Source: Closterium sp. Naga37s-1 (lineage: Eukaryota; Streptophyta; Zygnematophyceae; Desmidiales; Closteriaceae). Taken from it: a DNA stretch of 64,000 bases. Of the stretch, positions 51,289 through 60,854 are shown piece after piece; the stretch's first letter is position 1; every line of letters begins with the position of its first letter. The notes beneath the pieces are model-generated. The model ran no database searches, had not been told where the DNA came from, and worked only from the letters and a program-made list of their open reading frames with translations. The translations under genes and the position numbers were made by a program. The DNA lies in NCBI GenBank assembly GCA_947471745.1, contig CANJKZ010000093.1, positions 2,465,501 through 2,529,500 of the forward strand, given 5' to 3'.

Positions 51289-54200
51289 CTGACCACCACC
51301 GGAGCCAACCCTCTGCGCAGCGCCACCCCGACCAGCTCCACCTCCTCCGCCGCCGCCTCCTCCACCGCCGCCACCTCCGCCACCTCCGCTCCCACCGCCA
51401 CAGCCGCCTCCGCCTCCGCCTCCACTGCCGCCACCGACACCTCCACCCCCGCCACCACCCCACCGCCACCCCCACCCCCTCCGCCGCCTCCACCGCCGCC
51501 TCCACCGCCCCCGCTAGCTCCTCCAGCGCCCCTGCCCCCCTTGCCCTTGCCAGGGCGGCGTTTCCCGCTAGGGGTAAACGCCGCACCGACCGACTCAAGA
51601 CCAACGAGGTCGGCCGCAGCAGCAGAGGCAACAGAGGGCAAGAGAGGAGAGGGGGAGCACCCCTCAAAGACAGGGGCGCGCGGGTCACCACGAGAGGCTC
51701 CTACAGCGACTATGCTCTTCTCTGCTGCTAGGAGGCGCTCCTCGAGGAGGTCAACGGTGAGGGTGGTGGGGCAAACAGAGAGAAAGTGGTCCCTGACCGG
51801 GCGAAGGGTGTCAGGGAGGCGGGTGACTATGTAGTAGAGGGTGATGTACATAGGGGGGGGTTCTTGGCGCAGAACTCAGCGGGAAGGGCAGCGCGGTAGC
51901 GAATGTCACTAGTGCGGAGGTGCGTAATGAGGTCAGCAACTGTGGGAAAAGCTGCGAGGTCAGGGAAGAGGTACGGCAGGATGAGGCGGCTAAGTGCAGC
52001 AGGGGCAGGGGAAGAGTAGCGTGCAACTACAGCATCGTACAAGGTCTGAGCACTCTTGTACTGGCTAAAGTGCGCACGCTCAGAGGTAGGCAAGTGGCGA
52101 CGCACAGCAAGACGTGCAGCAGCATCGCGTGTGGCCCACTGTGAGCGAACAGTGGCGTCAGCATCAGCAGCGGGGGCAGGAGAGGCACCAGAAGTGAGGT
52201 CAAAGAGGGAGAGACCGTCTGCCCTATCGCACTGTAGGAAAAGCTGCAGGTCATCTACCCAGACGTCAAAGTCAATGGCCCGACCCTCAGCGTCAAAAGC
52301 GAGGACACTGGGGGTAGCCATGACAGCAGTAGACTAGCAGCACGAGCAGTAGGCTAAGGGCAGCGCAGTAGTAGAGGTGCTGCTCTTACCGGGCAGGCGA
52401 GACGGACCGAGTGTAGAGGACAGGGCGGCTCGGACGGCTCGGCGGCTCGGCGGCTCGGCAGCACCAGCAGCTCGGCAGTTCGGGCGGTTCGGCGGCTCGG
52501 CGGCTCGGGCGGCTCGGCGGCTCGGGCGGCTCGGCGGCTCGGGCGGTTCGGCGGCTCGGGCGGCTCGGCTGCTGCAGGGGCAGCGGCGGCTGTTGCTCAC
52601 AGGACGGCGGCGGCCGCTGCTGCAGTGGCGGCGGCAGTTGCTGCTGCAGGGGCGGCGGCGGCCGCTCCTGCAGGGACGGCGGCGGCCGCGGTTGCAGTGG
52701 CGGCGGGTGCTGCTGCAGGGGCGGCGGATGCTGCTGCTGCTGGGACGGCGGCCGCGGCCGCTGTAGCGACTGCGGCTGCTGCTGCTGTAGAGGCGGCGAC
52801 GGCGGGCCGAGAGAGGCCGCGAAGGGCGGCGGACGGGCCGTGAAGGGCGGCACGAGGGGCCGCGGAGGGCGGCGACCGGCCGTTAGGGTAGCGCGAGGGG
52901 CCGCGGAGGGCGGCGACGGGCCGTGAAGGGCGGCGCGAGGGGCCGCGAAGGGCGGCGACGGGCCGTAGGGGGGGGCCGTAATGGCGGCGCGAGTGGCCGT
53001 AAGGGCGGCACGAGGGGCCGTAAGGGCGGCTGGAAGGGCCGTCAGAGGGGCCGCTAAGGGCCTAGAGAGGGCGCAACGGTAGGGAGGGCACGCGGGGCGC
53101 GACTCGGGCAGGAGCGAAGCGCGCTCCGGGCAGGAAAAAAAAAAAAAAATTCGATTGGTGGGCCCTAGGAAGCGTTCCCACGAGGGAACCCGCTCTATAC
53201 CATGAGAAATAACAAGGAATGGGGTTGAGTAAGGGAAAGTTGGGTACAAGTACAAACCCTAGAAAACTGTACCCCATATGTGCTACCCCACTGTAGCCTA
53301 CAGCAGCTATGTCATATAAATCTGACAGAGCTGGGCGAGTTCGCCAGTTTTTGGGGTGATGTCGCGTAGTTAGCGACTGCCTGCTTGTTGGCTCCAAGAT
53401 TTTTGGACACACAGGGTTACTGTTACAGCTAAATACACTTCGTTACCACAATGTACACCTCAATTCACATTTGTCCGGGAAATTCCGCATATCGTAAACT
53501 AGTGAATCCAATTCGATTTCATTTTTATTTTCGATTTCTGTAATGATGTCAGTGAAATAGCAATTGCTTCCGAAATCTTTAGAATATATACAGCAAATCC
53601 TGACATTAAGCAAGAAACAAAAACCAGGGATCTTCATATCCTTGGTCTTTACACAATGAAAAGCACATGTTCCTGAAATACATTTCTTCCCAAATATGTA
53701 GCCAGTACACTGGAATACCCTGTAATGTTGAGCTGGAAATACTAGGCTGCAAAAATAACAATCCTTGCCGTTTCTCATCAGTACATTCAGCAACACGATT
53801 AAACCTGCATGTCAGGAAACAGAATGTTAGTTCAGGAAAAAAGAGTTAGTAAATGTAAACAAGTCTGCATTACGCGAATGTGCCCTGCTGTACGCGAGTG
53901 CACCCTGCAGTATGTTTGTACCCTGCAGAAGTGAGGACATTACAAACGGCACGAGGTTCATGTTAGCCTTGAATGGGGAGAAACACGGCGGAGCAATACC
54001 AGGTAGTTTTACGAAACAGACAATATAAGAAGATAGCCCAAGTCGTTCAACGAAAAGACGGACCAAAACGCGCTATACCTGCTCGTGAGAAGCTAGTTCG
54101 GGAAATTGTTTAAAGGAAATCAATTATTATGAAAATGGTCAACGGGGAATGAAGGAACTAAACTCTTACGAAGAAAACAGCTGGGAACAAGGATGTCGTT

Positions 54201-57200
54201 GGAACAGCAAACAACGTAGTAAAAACACAGTATAAGGAAAATGCTCGGGAACGTTATTTTACTCACGGTTAAGCGACGAAAGGCGCCTGCAGTAACTAAC
54301 GGCAGATCAGCGAGGAAAAAACGGACCAAAACGCGCTATACCTGCTTGTGAGAAGCTAGTGCGCGGAAAAAACTGAAGAAAATCAGTTATTATGAATGTG
54401 GTCAACGGGGAATGAAGGAAATGAATACTTCTGAAGAAAACAGCAGGGAACAAGGATGTTGTATGAACAGCAAACAACGTAGTACAAACACAGCAGAAGG
54501 AAAATGCTCGGGAACGTTTTATTAACTCACGGTTAAACGACGAAAAGCATCTGCAGAAACTAACCGCAGATCAGCGAGGAACGAAGCAGACCCAGTAATG
54601 GCCTACTCTAGCGCGAGAGAAAAGCTCCTCACAGGTTTACGAGGGTTGCAACAGAGTTGCTCATTTTACATGCGCTAGGAGGCTTGGGTTCGGTTCAAAA
54701 GTGGGGGCAAGACATGGGAGGAAGGGAAGCCCAAGGTGGTGGTGGTGAAGTTTGCGTTGCGTGACGCAATTTGCGTCTGCTTCGCTGGCGCTCACGTGGC
54801 GATAAGGCAAAACTGAGCGTACAAAACGTCTGCTTCGCTGGCGCTCATCTGCCAGCACTTCTGGTATTTGTTGGCACAGCGGCGTTCGATGATTGGCTCG
54901 TGCAGCTCTGTTGGGTGTCAAGTGGTGACGCCATTGGACTGGCCCCGCGGCTAAAAGTAGCGGCAGACGAGCAACGGACCCACGGGCGACTGGCACAGGT
55001 GGCTACGACTGGGCTACCGGAGCAACTCCCCGGACTACAGGTGCTGCTGGCGACACGACGGCAACCTCCGTTCAACCTCCCCCAAACAGTACCACCCCCC
55101 CTGACACACACCCCCTGCTTCACCCCTAGCTCCACTCCCCCTTCACCCTCCCTTAGTACCACTCCGACGGCTCCAACAGGTCCACCCCCCCTCAGCGGCA
55201 GCTGCAGCACAGGGAGACGGAGGAGGAGGAGGAGCAGGGAACGGCACACAGAAGCTGCACCCCCATACCCCCCACCCCCAAACCCTAATCCAGGAGAACG
55301 GGCAGAAGGAGGGGTGGGGCGCCTTCAGAAGCACGGGGGACAGCGGGGAGGACAGGGGCAGCGAAGAACGGGCCGCCCACGGGCCTGGCACAGCCTCCCG
55401 AACCGCGCGCAGGCGGCCCGAGCCGCGCGCGGGCCTGGCGCAGCCCGTACGGGCCGCGCGCCGGCTGTACGGGCCGCGCGCAGGCCACGACGGGCGACGG
55501 GGGGCGACGCGCGGGTCCCCGTCGCCCGTCGTAGCGCCTCCTGGGGGCGACGCGCCGAGTGACGGGGCAGAAACCCGTCGCGCGCCTCGGGGCGCACGGC
55601 GGGCAGAAAACCGCCGCGCGCCTCGGGGCGCACGTCGGGCAGAAAACCGCCGCGCGCCTCGGGGCGCACGGCGGGCTGAAAAACCCTAATTTCGACGCCG
55701 CGCACCACGGGGCGCGCGGCGGACAGGGAGTAGCAGTAGCAGCGGAAGCAGTGAGGTGGGGCCCACAGGCCAGGAGCATATCGCTCTAATACCATGTGAA
55801 AGTAAGCAGTAGAAGAAGGCGCCATAGCTAGGAAAGCCCTAGCTAGGCAAGAAACAGTTTAGGCAAAGAAGGAGAAGTTGCACTAGCAAGAATGAGGATA
55901 CAAATAGCAAACCCTAGAAGGGTTGTACTCGCTATAGAGCACCCCACTACAGGCTAGAGCATAATATTCTGACAGTTGCTTCCGCTGCAACTTCCACTGC
56001 TACCCTCTGTGCCGCACGCCCCGTGGCGTGCGGCAGTTTGTCTTCCCGCCGTGCGCCCCGAGGCGCGCGGCGGTTTTCTGCCCGCCGTGCGCCCCGTGGC
56101 GCGCGGCGGTTCTCTGCCCGCTGTGCGCCCCGAGGCGCGCGGCGGGCTTCTGCCCCGTCACTCGGCGCGTCGCCCTCGGGAGGCGCTGCGACGGGCGACG
56201 GGGACCCGCGCGTCGCCCCCCGTCGCCCGTCGTGGCCTGCGCGCGGCCCGTACAGGCTGCGCGCGGCCCGTAAGGGCTGCGCCAGGCCCGGACGCGGCCC
56301 GTACGGGCTGCGCCAGGCCAGCGCGCGGCCCGTACGGGCTGCGCCAGGCCCGCGCGCGGCCCTTACGGGCTGCGCCAGGCCTGCGCGCGGCTCGGGCCGC
56401 CTGCGCGCGGTTCGGGCGGCTGTGCCAGGCCCGTGGGCGGCCCTTTCCTCGCTGCCCCTGCCCTCCCCGCTGTCCCCCGTGCTTCTACTGGCGCCCCACC
56501 CCTCCTACAGCCCGTTCTCCTGAATTAGGGTTTGGGGGTGAGGGGTATGGGGGTGAAGCCACTGTGTGCCGTTCCCTGCTCCTCCTCCTCCTCCGTCTCC
56601 CTGTGCTGCAGCTGCCGCTGAGGGGGGGTGGACTTGTTGGAGCCGTTGGAGTGGTACTAAGGGGGGGTGAAGGGGGAGTGGAGCTAGCGGTGTAGCAGCG
56701 GGTGTGTGTCAGGGGGAGTGGGATAGTTTGGGGAGGTTGAAGGGGGTGGCCGCCGTGAAGCCAGCAGCTCCAGTCGCCCGTGAGACCGTTGCGCCAGTCG
56801 CCCGTGAGCCCGTTGCGCCAGTCGCCCGTGAGCCCGTTGCTCCAGTCGCCCGTGAGTCCGTTGCTCGTCTGCCGCTACTTTTAGCCGCGGAGCCAGTTAC
56901 TCCAGTAGCCCGTGTGCCAGTTGCTCCAGTTTCCAGTGTGCCAGTTGCTCCAGTTGCCCATGTGCCAGTTGCTCCAGTTGCACCGTGTGCCAGCAGCTTC
57001 AGCTGCCGCCCACTACCTCCTCTCCTCTCATAGTCTCTTTCCTCCTCCTCACTTGCCCGTTGTGACTACCACTAGCTTTGCTCATAATTGTGAACTTTAA
57101 ACTATTGCTTCTTGAACTTGTGCTCAGAATGTGTGGTGACATTGTGATCCACCCTGAGCTTGTACTGCTTTGCTTGCTCTGCTGATTACACCCCACTTTG

Positions 57201-60200
57201 GCTATGGGGGTGTGTCAGAATATTATGCTCTAGCCTGTAGTGGGGTGCTCTATAGCGAGTACAACCCTTCTAGGGTTTGCTATTTGTATCCTCATTCTTG
57301 CTAGTGCAACTCTCATTTTCTTCTTCCTTTCAACTTTCTCAACCAGTTCCTATGGCAAGGTATTTGAGTGAACTAACTGAATGTGTGAAGAAATTGTGCT
57401 AAAAAATACAACTACATGATGAAACTGTGACATGTTGCGTACTGGCATATCCTCGCGCAGTTTCAGGCCAGCAAGTGCACAAACAAGCGCCACGTGCTGC
57501 CAGTTGTGTGAACGAGGTCAAACCAGTTCCTATGGCTAGGAAATAGGATGTAATAAGGAACTGTGCGAAGAAATAGAGGTAAAAACAACACCCAGACGTT
57601 GAAACACTGACATGTTGCGCACAGGCCTATCCTTGCACAGTTTCAGGCCAGCAAGTGCACAAACAAGCGCCACGTGCTGCGTATTTGTGCGAACGAGGTC
57701 AAACCAGTTCCTATCGCTAGGAAATAGGATGTACTAAGGAACTGTGTGAAGAAATAGAGGTAAAAACAACACCCAGACGTTGAAACACTAACATGTTGCG
57801 CACAGGCCTATCCCTGCACAATTTCAGGCCAGCAAATGCACAAACAAGCGCCACGTGCTGCGTATTTGTGCGAACGAGGTCAAACCAGTTCCTATCGCTA
57901 GAAAATAGGATGTAATAGGGAACTGTGCGAAGAAACAGAGGTAAAAACAACACCCAGACGTTGAAACAGTGACATGTTGCGCACAGGCCTATCCCTGCAC
58001 AATTTCAGGCCAGCAAATGCACAAACAAGCGCCACGTGCTGCGTATTTGTGCGAACGAGGTCAAACCAGTTCATATGGCTAGGAATTAGGATGTACTAGA
58101 GAACTGTGTGAAAAAATAGAGGTAAAAACAACACCTAGACGTTGAAACAGTAGCATGTTGCGTACAGGCCCATCCTTGCACAGATTCAGGCCAGCAAACG
58201 CACGAACATGCGCCACGTGCTGCGTAGTTTTGCGAACGAGCCCCAATCAGTTCCTATGGAAAGGTATTAGGATGTACTAGGGAACAGTGTGAAGAAATAG
58301 TGGTAAAAAAAACGTTTAGACGTTGGCGCAGTGACATGTTGCGCAGGCGCCTATCCTTGCACAGATTCAGGCCAGCAAACGCACAAACATGCGCCACGTG
58401 CTGCGTAGTTGTGCGAACGAGGTCAAACCAGTTCCTATGGCTAGGGAATAGGATGTAGTAGGGAAGAGTGTGAAGAAATAGTGCTAAAAAAGGCATTTAG
58501 ACGTTGGCGAGCTAACATTTTGCGCACTGGCCTATCCTTGCACAGATTCAGGCCAGCAAACGCACAAACATGCGCCACGTGCTGCATAGTTGTGCGAACG
58601 AGGTCAAACCAGTTCCTATGGCTAGGGAATAGGATGTAGTAGGGAAAAATGTGAAGAAATAGTGTTAAAAAAGGCATACAGACGTTGGCGAGCTGACACG
58701 TTGCGCACAGGCCTATCCTTGCACAGATTCAAGCCAGCAAAAACACAAACATGCGCTACGTGCTGCATAGTTGTGCGAACGAGGTCAAACCAGTTCCTAT
58801 GGCTAGAAAATAGGATGTAGTAGAGAATTCTGTGAAGAAATAGTGCTAAAAAAGGCATCCAGACGTTGGCGAGCTGACATGTTGCGCATGCGCCTATCCT
58901 TGCACAGATTCAGGCCAGCAAACGCACAGACATCCGCCACGTGCTGCGTAGTTGTGCGAACGAGGTCAAACCAGTTCCTATGGCTAGGGAATAGGATGTA
59001 GTAGGGATAAGTGTGAAGAAATAGTGCTAAAAAAGGCATCCAGACATTGGCGAGCTGACATGTTGCGCACAGGCCTATCCTTGCACAGATTCAAGCCAGC
59101 AAACGCACAAACATGCGCTACGTGCTGTGTAGTTGTGCGAACGAGGTCAAACCAGTTCCTATGGCTAGGGAATAGGATGTAGTAGGGATCAGTGTGAAGA
59201 AATAGTGCTAAAAAAAGCATCCTGACGTTCGCGAGCTGACATGTTGCGCACAGGCCTATCCTTGCACATATTCAGGTCAGCAAACGCACAAACAAACGGC
59301 ACGTGTTGCGTAGTTGTGCGAATTAACTCAAACCAGTTCCTATGGCAAGGTAATTGATTGAACTACCTGAATGTGTGAAGAAATGGTGCTAAAAAAATAA
59401 ACCAAACGACGAAACGGTGACATGTTGCGTACTGGCCCATCCTTCATCAGTTTCGGGCCATCGAACGTTGCGATGTATATTCAGAGGTAACATGCATACG
59501 ATAATTATTTGATACTACCCTAGCAAATAGTAGGGTGATTGTGAGTGTTTGAAGGGATTAGCAACAATACTTTCACATACATTTACGAATCTAAACAGAA
59601 GTAAATATGTATTCAACAGTTTCAGTTCTAACAGTCGATTCGAATCATATCGCGAATCTAAAATCACGCGCCATGAGATGACGTGGCAAACGAAAATCGT
59701 GACCACGGGAAGACCTTCACAGTTATCCACAGCATTCCGCAGCATTCCGCAGCTCTCTACCCGAGCGAGCCGCCCCGTCAGGCAACGTCAGGTTCCTGCC
59801 AGTAAACTGCCAAGTTCTTCCAGCCTCAAACCTGCCCATTTCCCCTGAAATTCGCGATCCCAGACAATCACGGAAATCACCCACAACAGACAAAAACCGC
59901 CAGTTTACCCCCGCGTCCTAAGTCACAACCCTTCCCTCACAGTAAACGGCCAATTACAGGGCGCTCGACAACCCAAAAAAAAAGCTAAGTACTCGTCCCC
60001 CGGTTTTCGGCAGAACGACATTTTTCTGATGGTGTATGTGGAGATTGGCGGGCAGATGACGATCAACGGGCAACCATTCCTACCTTTCAAGGGCACCCGC
60101 TGTGCAAACAATCTGGACACTTCGGGTGTGGTGAAGCCGCAGGTGCAGGTGTCGTGGCAGCCTGGCACCGATGCAAGCAAGGCTGCTTGCCGCGCATTCG

Positions 60201-60783
60201 ACTTCTTCCAGGATTCAAACTGCAACGGACAGCTGCTGGGCAGTTTCCCGGACGGCAAGTCGCGGTGCGCTTTCCATTCTCGCTCGCCTTTCTTCCATGC
60301 TCCACCTGCTCTCCTCTGCTCTTGAACGCAGCTCGGTTGTTTTCCCACCTGACGAACGACCCGTGCGCTCGTGTCGTGCCCCCTCCCCCCTCTCTTGTGC
60401 GCAGCACCATGACTCTCCCCGGTACAGTGAAGTCCGCCCGCTGCATCATTGGTGCGTCCTCTCTTGCCTTGCCCCGCCCGCCTCTCCACCTTTCCTCTCT
60501 TCGCAAAGTCCTTCCCTGTCTCTCCCTCTCTCTCGCTACACTCTCGCCTGCACAGCCCGGTTTGCTGCGCTGCACTCTGCTGAGCGGGTGGGCGGCGTGC
60601 CTCATCTCTGCTTTCCCTCCCCCCCCCCATCTTCTCTCGCTGTGCTGTGCTGCAGACGACCTGTGCCCGTATGTGAGCTGCCCGCCCTGGTCCAAGTGCA
60701 TCAGAACCACCGACGACAGCGCGTATGCAAGGTGCCAGTGCGTCAAAGGCTTCGTCGCTCGCAACGGACAATGCGTGCGGTAG
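45818..60783 (+). CDS. Small secreted protein with EGF-like C-terminus, 4 exons, very long intron 1
   Basis: Exons 45818-45937, 60014-60264, 60405-60451 and 60656-60783 have compatible phases (0, 2, 1) and total 546 nt, 181 residues. Exon 1 is a signal peptide: VRALLAIVIGVAYC after a short N-terminus, cleavage likely near SVSA-Q. Exon 2 encodes NDIFLMVYVEIGGQMTINGQ, GTRCANN and KAACRAFDFFQDSNCNGQ. Exon 4 encodes DDLCPYVSCPPWSKC, then CQCVKGFVARNGQCVR, an EGF-like six-cysteine pattern, then TAG. A GTAAGC donor directly follows the stop and a CTGCAG acceptor at 61020 suggests a spliced 3' UTR. The donor of exon 1 (CAG/GTTGCG) is weak, and linking it over a 14-kb transposon-filled intron is inference; exons 2-4 stand on their own. 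No specific family recognised beyond EGF-like. Confidence 0.55.
46118..46242 (-). repeat. 3' LTR of the young copia
   Basis: 125 bp. On the minus strand it begins TGTCAGATTTATATGACA and ends TATTTCTCA. The outer target copy GAGCT is at 46113-46117. Confidence 0.95.
46450..47781 (-). pseudogene. copia RT palm/thumb and RNase H
   Basis: The open frame starts just after a TAA at 47782-47780 and reads FQTFSPTPKMTTLRVLLHIA, WSLRRPVYGLRQAPREWHDT, ILVYVDDLVFATAD (YVDD 47433-47422), LVGCLMYLMTCTRPDLAYPL, HADASWADDQATQRSSQGYT, SSCEAEIYAGAMAAQELRW, VLYVDNKAMLALC and KHIALRYFLARELQQRGQ, ending PHLLTP-stop at 46450. All RT and RNase H blocks are present. The only block to expression is the stop immediately upstream, at the position where relatives have Tyr. 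Confidence 0.9.
47782..49797 (-). pseudogene. copia integrase C-terminus, Gly/Ala/Glu linker and RT fingers
   Basis: A frame from a TAG (49800-49798) to a TAA (47782-47780). It begins FAVRYAAHQINLQ, then SAFRVWGSRAFVRNL, CVFLGFPPDAPGWQFYHP and SSQDVTFDESVPYYR (integrase C-terminal part). Then come about 300 residues of low complexity (GGAEPGGATPGGAEPGGA, Pro-rich and Ser-rich segments), then SSQWQAAMDAEMASWKSTGT, MWIFRVKRPPGSPPVFKARY and GFSQRQGVD (RT start). The linker codons form 15- and 30-bp minisatellites, the usual state in this lineage. Confidence 0.85.
49798..50900 (-). pseudogene. copia protease region and integrase core
   Basis: Starts with the retropepsin block FTLDSVASRSFFRD, where the usual DSG active site reads DSV, then LSGLYLPSFSTNLVSGADLQ. 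The integrase zinc domain is LLWHHRLGHPSLLRLRGM...CVPCVEGRQRA. The catalytic residues are in LHMDVWGPARVRG, VLRLHSDRGGEFSSG and SPQQNGIAERRIGMVMDVAR, the normal D,D-35-E set. The frame ends at TAG 49800-49798 right after PHFLW. The integrase core is otherwise intact. Confidence 0.85.
50900..52321 (-). pseudogene. copia gag, frameshifted in a homopolymer
   Basis: ATG at 52321 gives MATPSVLAFDAEGRAIDFDV, FLQCDRADGLSLFDLTSG and ALSRLILPYLFPDLAAFPTV: a typical copia gag capsid-like region. At the 8-base run 51853-51860 the frame shifts; the gag continues as MYITLYYIVTRLPDTLRPV and LLEERLLAAEKSIVAVG in another frame. A long Gly/Ala-rich segment follows (51320-51550), then a Gln run and a cysteine box CTYVLRTGDRPGEQC with HSTQRCFGRLTDAW (about 51178-51090). 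Gag forms the particle that packages element RNA. A one-base indel is the main lesion. Confidence 0.8.
52322..53190 (-). repeat. GC-rich leader minisatellite of the young copia
   Basis: Between the primer site and gag lie arrays of GGGCGGCTCGGCGGCTC-type units (about 52420-52575), CTGCAGGGGCGGCGG units (about 52580-52800) and AGGGCGGCGACGGGCC units (about 52800-53080), plus a T15 tract (53141-53149 region on the minus strand). Frames through it are long but meaningless. The position and composition match the interiors of the short LTR elements. Confidence 0.7.
53203..53327 (-). repeat. 5' LTR of the young copia
   Basis: 125 bp, two mismatches to the 3' LTR. The outer target copy GAGCT is at 53328-53332. 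Primer site TGGTATAGAGCG is adjacent (53202-53191). Confidence 0.95.
53333..54057. other. AT-richer intronic sequence
   Basis: No recognised gene. A minus-strand frame 53443-53796 has many cysteines but no family I know and no splice context, so it is not called. Confidence 0.4.
54058..54583 (+). repeat. 263-bp tandem repeat, two copies
   Basis: ACGGACCAAAACGCGCTATA starts at 54058 and again at 54321. Both units share GGTCAACGGGGAATGAAGGA, GAACAGCAAACAACGTAGTA, GCTCGGGAACGTT and GCAGATCAGCGAGGAA. Function unknown. Confidence 0.85.
54584..54945. other. Unassigned sequence before the palindrome
   Basis: Contains a 21-bp direct repeat CGTCTGCTTCGCTGGCGCTC about 55 bp apart (near 54774 and 54829). 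No gene seen. Confidence 0.4.
54945..55974 (-). mobile_element. Short non-autonomous LTR retroelement, 3'-truncated, minus strand (copy C1)
   Basis: The 5' LTR (55974 down to 55795, 180 bp) starts TGTCAGAATATTATGC and ends TTACTTTCACA on the minus strand, followed by primer site TGGTATTAGAGC (55794-55783). The interior runs to about 54945 with the GC hairpin leader and the 3' module (CTGTGCTGCAGCTGCCGCTG), then stops inside CTACTTTTAGCCGCGG; the 3' LTR is missing. Its 5' LTR abuts the interior of a second copy in the opposite direction. Confidence 0.8.
55975..57312 (+). mobile_element. Short non-autonomous LTR retroelement, 5'-truncated, plus strand (copy C2)
   Basis: Starts inside the leader (GCTTCCGCTGCAACTTCC), lacking LTR, primer site and about 40 nt. 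Continues through three GC hairpins with TTTTCTGCC spacers, the 3' module (56572-57010) and repeated CCAGTTGCTCCAGTTGCC units (about 56890-56995), then the polypurine tract GCTATGGGGGTG and the start of a 3' LTR (57213 to about 57312), whose second half is replaced by DNA leading into the satellite array. Diverged from C1 by more than a few percent, so the two are separate insertions. Confidence 0.8.
57341..59470 (+). repeat. 181-bp satellite array, about 12 monomers
   Basis: Monomers start (AACCAGTTCC) at 57341, 57521, 57702, 57883, 58064, 58245, 58426, 58607, 58788, 58969, 59150 and 59331: period 180 then 181 throughout. The last is partial, ending near 59470. Each holds GCCACGTGCTGCGTAG or a close variant, with a CACGTG palindrome in most. 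Minus-strand frames of 78 codons repeat with the array (MPFLALFLHT..) and are shadows. The first and last monomers resemble each other more than the middle ones. Confidence 0.95.
59471..60013. other. End of the proposed intron
   Basis: No recognised element. The acceptor TTTTCGGCAG at 60004-60013 precedes exon 2 of the EGF-like gene. Confidence 0.4.
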
Positions 60784-60853
60784 GTAAGCTTCGTGTCGAT
60801 TTTGCTCACCAAGGTCTCGTCTCGTCGCCGCAACCCTCTCCTCCTTCTCCGCG

Positions 60854-60854
<1 letters not shown>

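Larger units (their letters stand above)
46118..53327 (-). mobile_element. Nearly complete young Ty1/copia retrotransposon
   Basis: LTRs of 125 bp (5' LTR 53203-53327, 3' LTR 46118-46242 on the minus strand) differ at two positions. Target duplication GAGCT (46113-46117, 53328-53332). Primer site TGGTATAGAGCG (53202-53191), polypurine tract CTATGGGGGTG beside the 3' LTR. In order on the minus strand: GC-rich leader with minisatellite (53190-52322), gag, protease, integrase, a long Gly/Ala/Glu-rich linker, RT and RNase H. Three visible lesions stop expression of a full polyprotein, yet the LTRs show recent insertion. Domain order IN before RT defines copia. Confidence 0.95.
45938..60013. other. 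Intron 1 of the EGF-like gene (proposed)
   Basis: If the gene model is right this 14.1-kb intron contains the copia element 46118-53327, a 263-bp tandem repeat, a head-to-head pair of short LTR elements and the 181-bp satellite array. Confidence 0.45.

Noticed and set aside
52386-53255. 289-residue Pro/Gln-rich frame
   Set aside because: A translation of the copia leader minisatellite that runs across the primer site and LTR.
53443-53796. Cysteine-containing 117-residue frame
   Set aside because: AT-rich DNA, no recognised family, no splice or start context.
58254-59220. Series of 78-residue minus-strand frames resembling each other
   Set aside because: Their spacing equals the 181-bp satellite period; they are satellite shadows, not a gene family.
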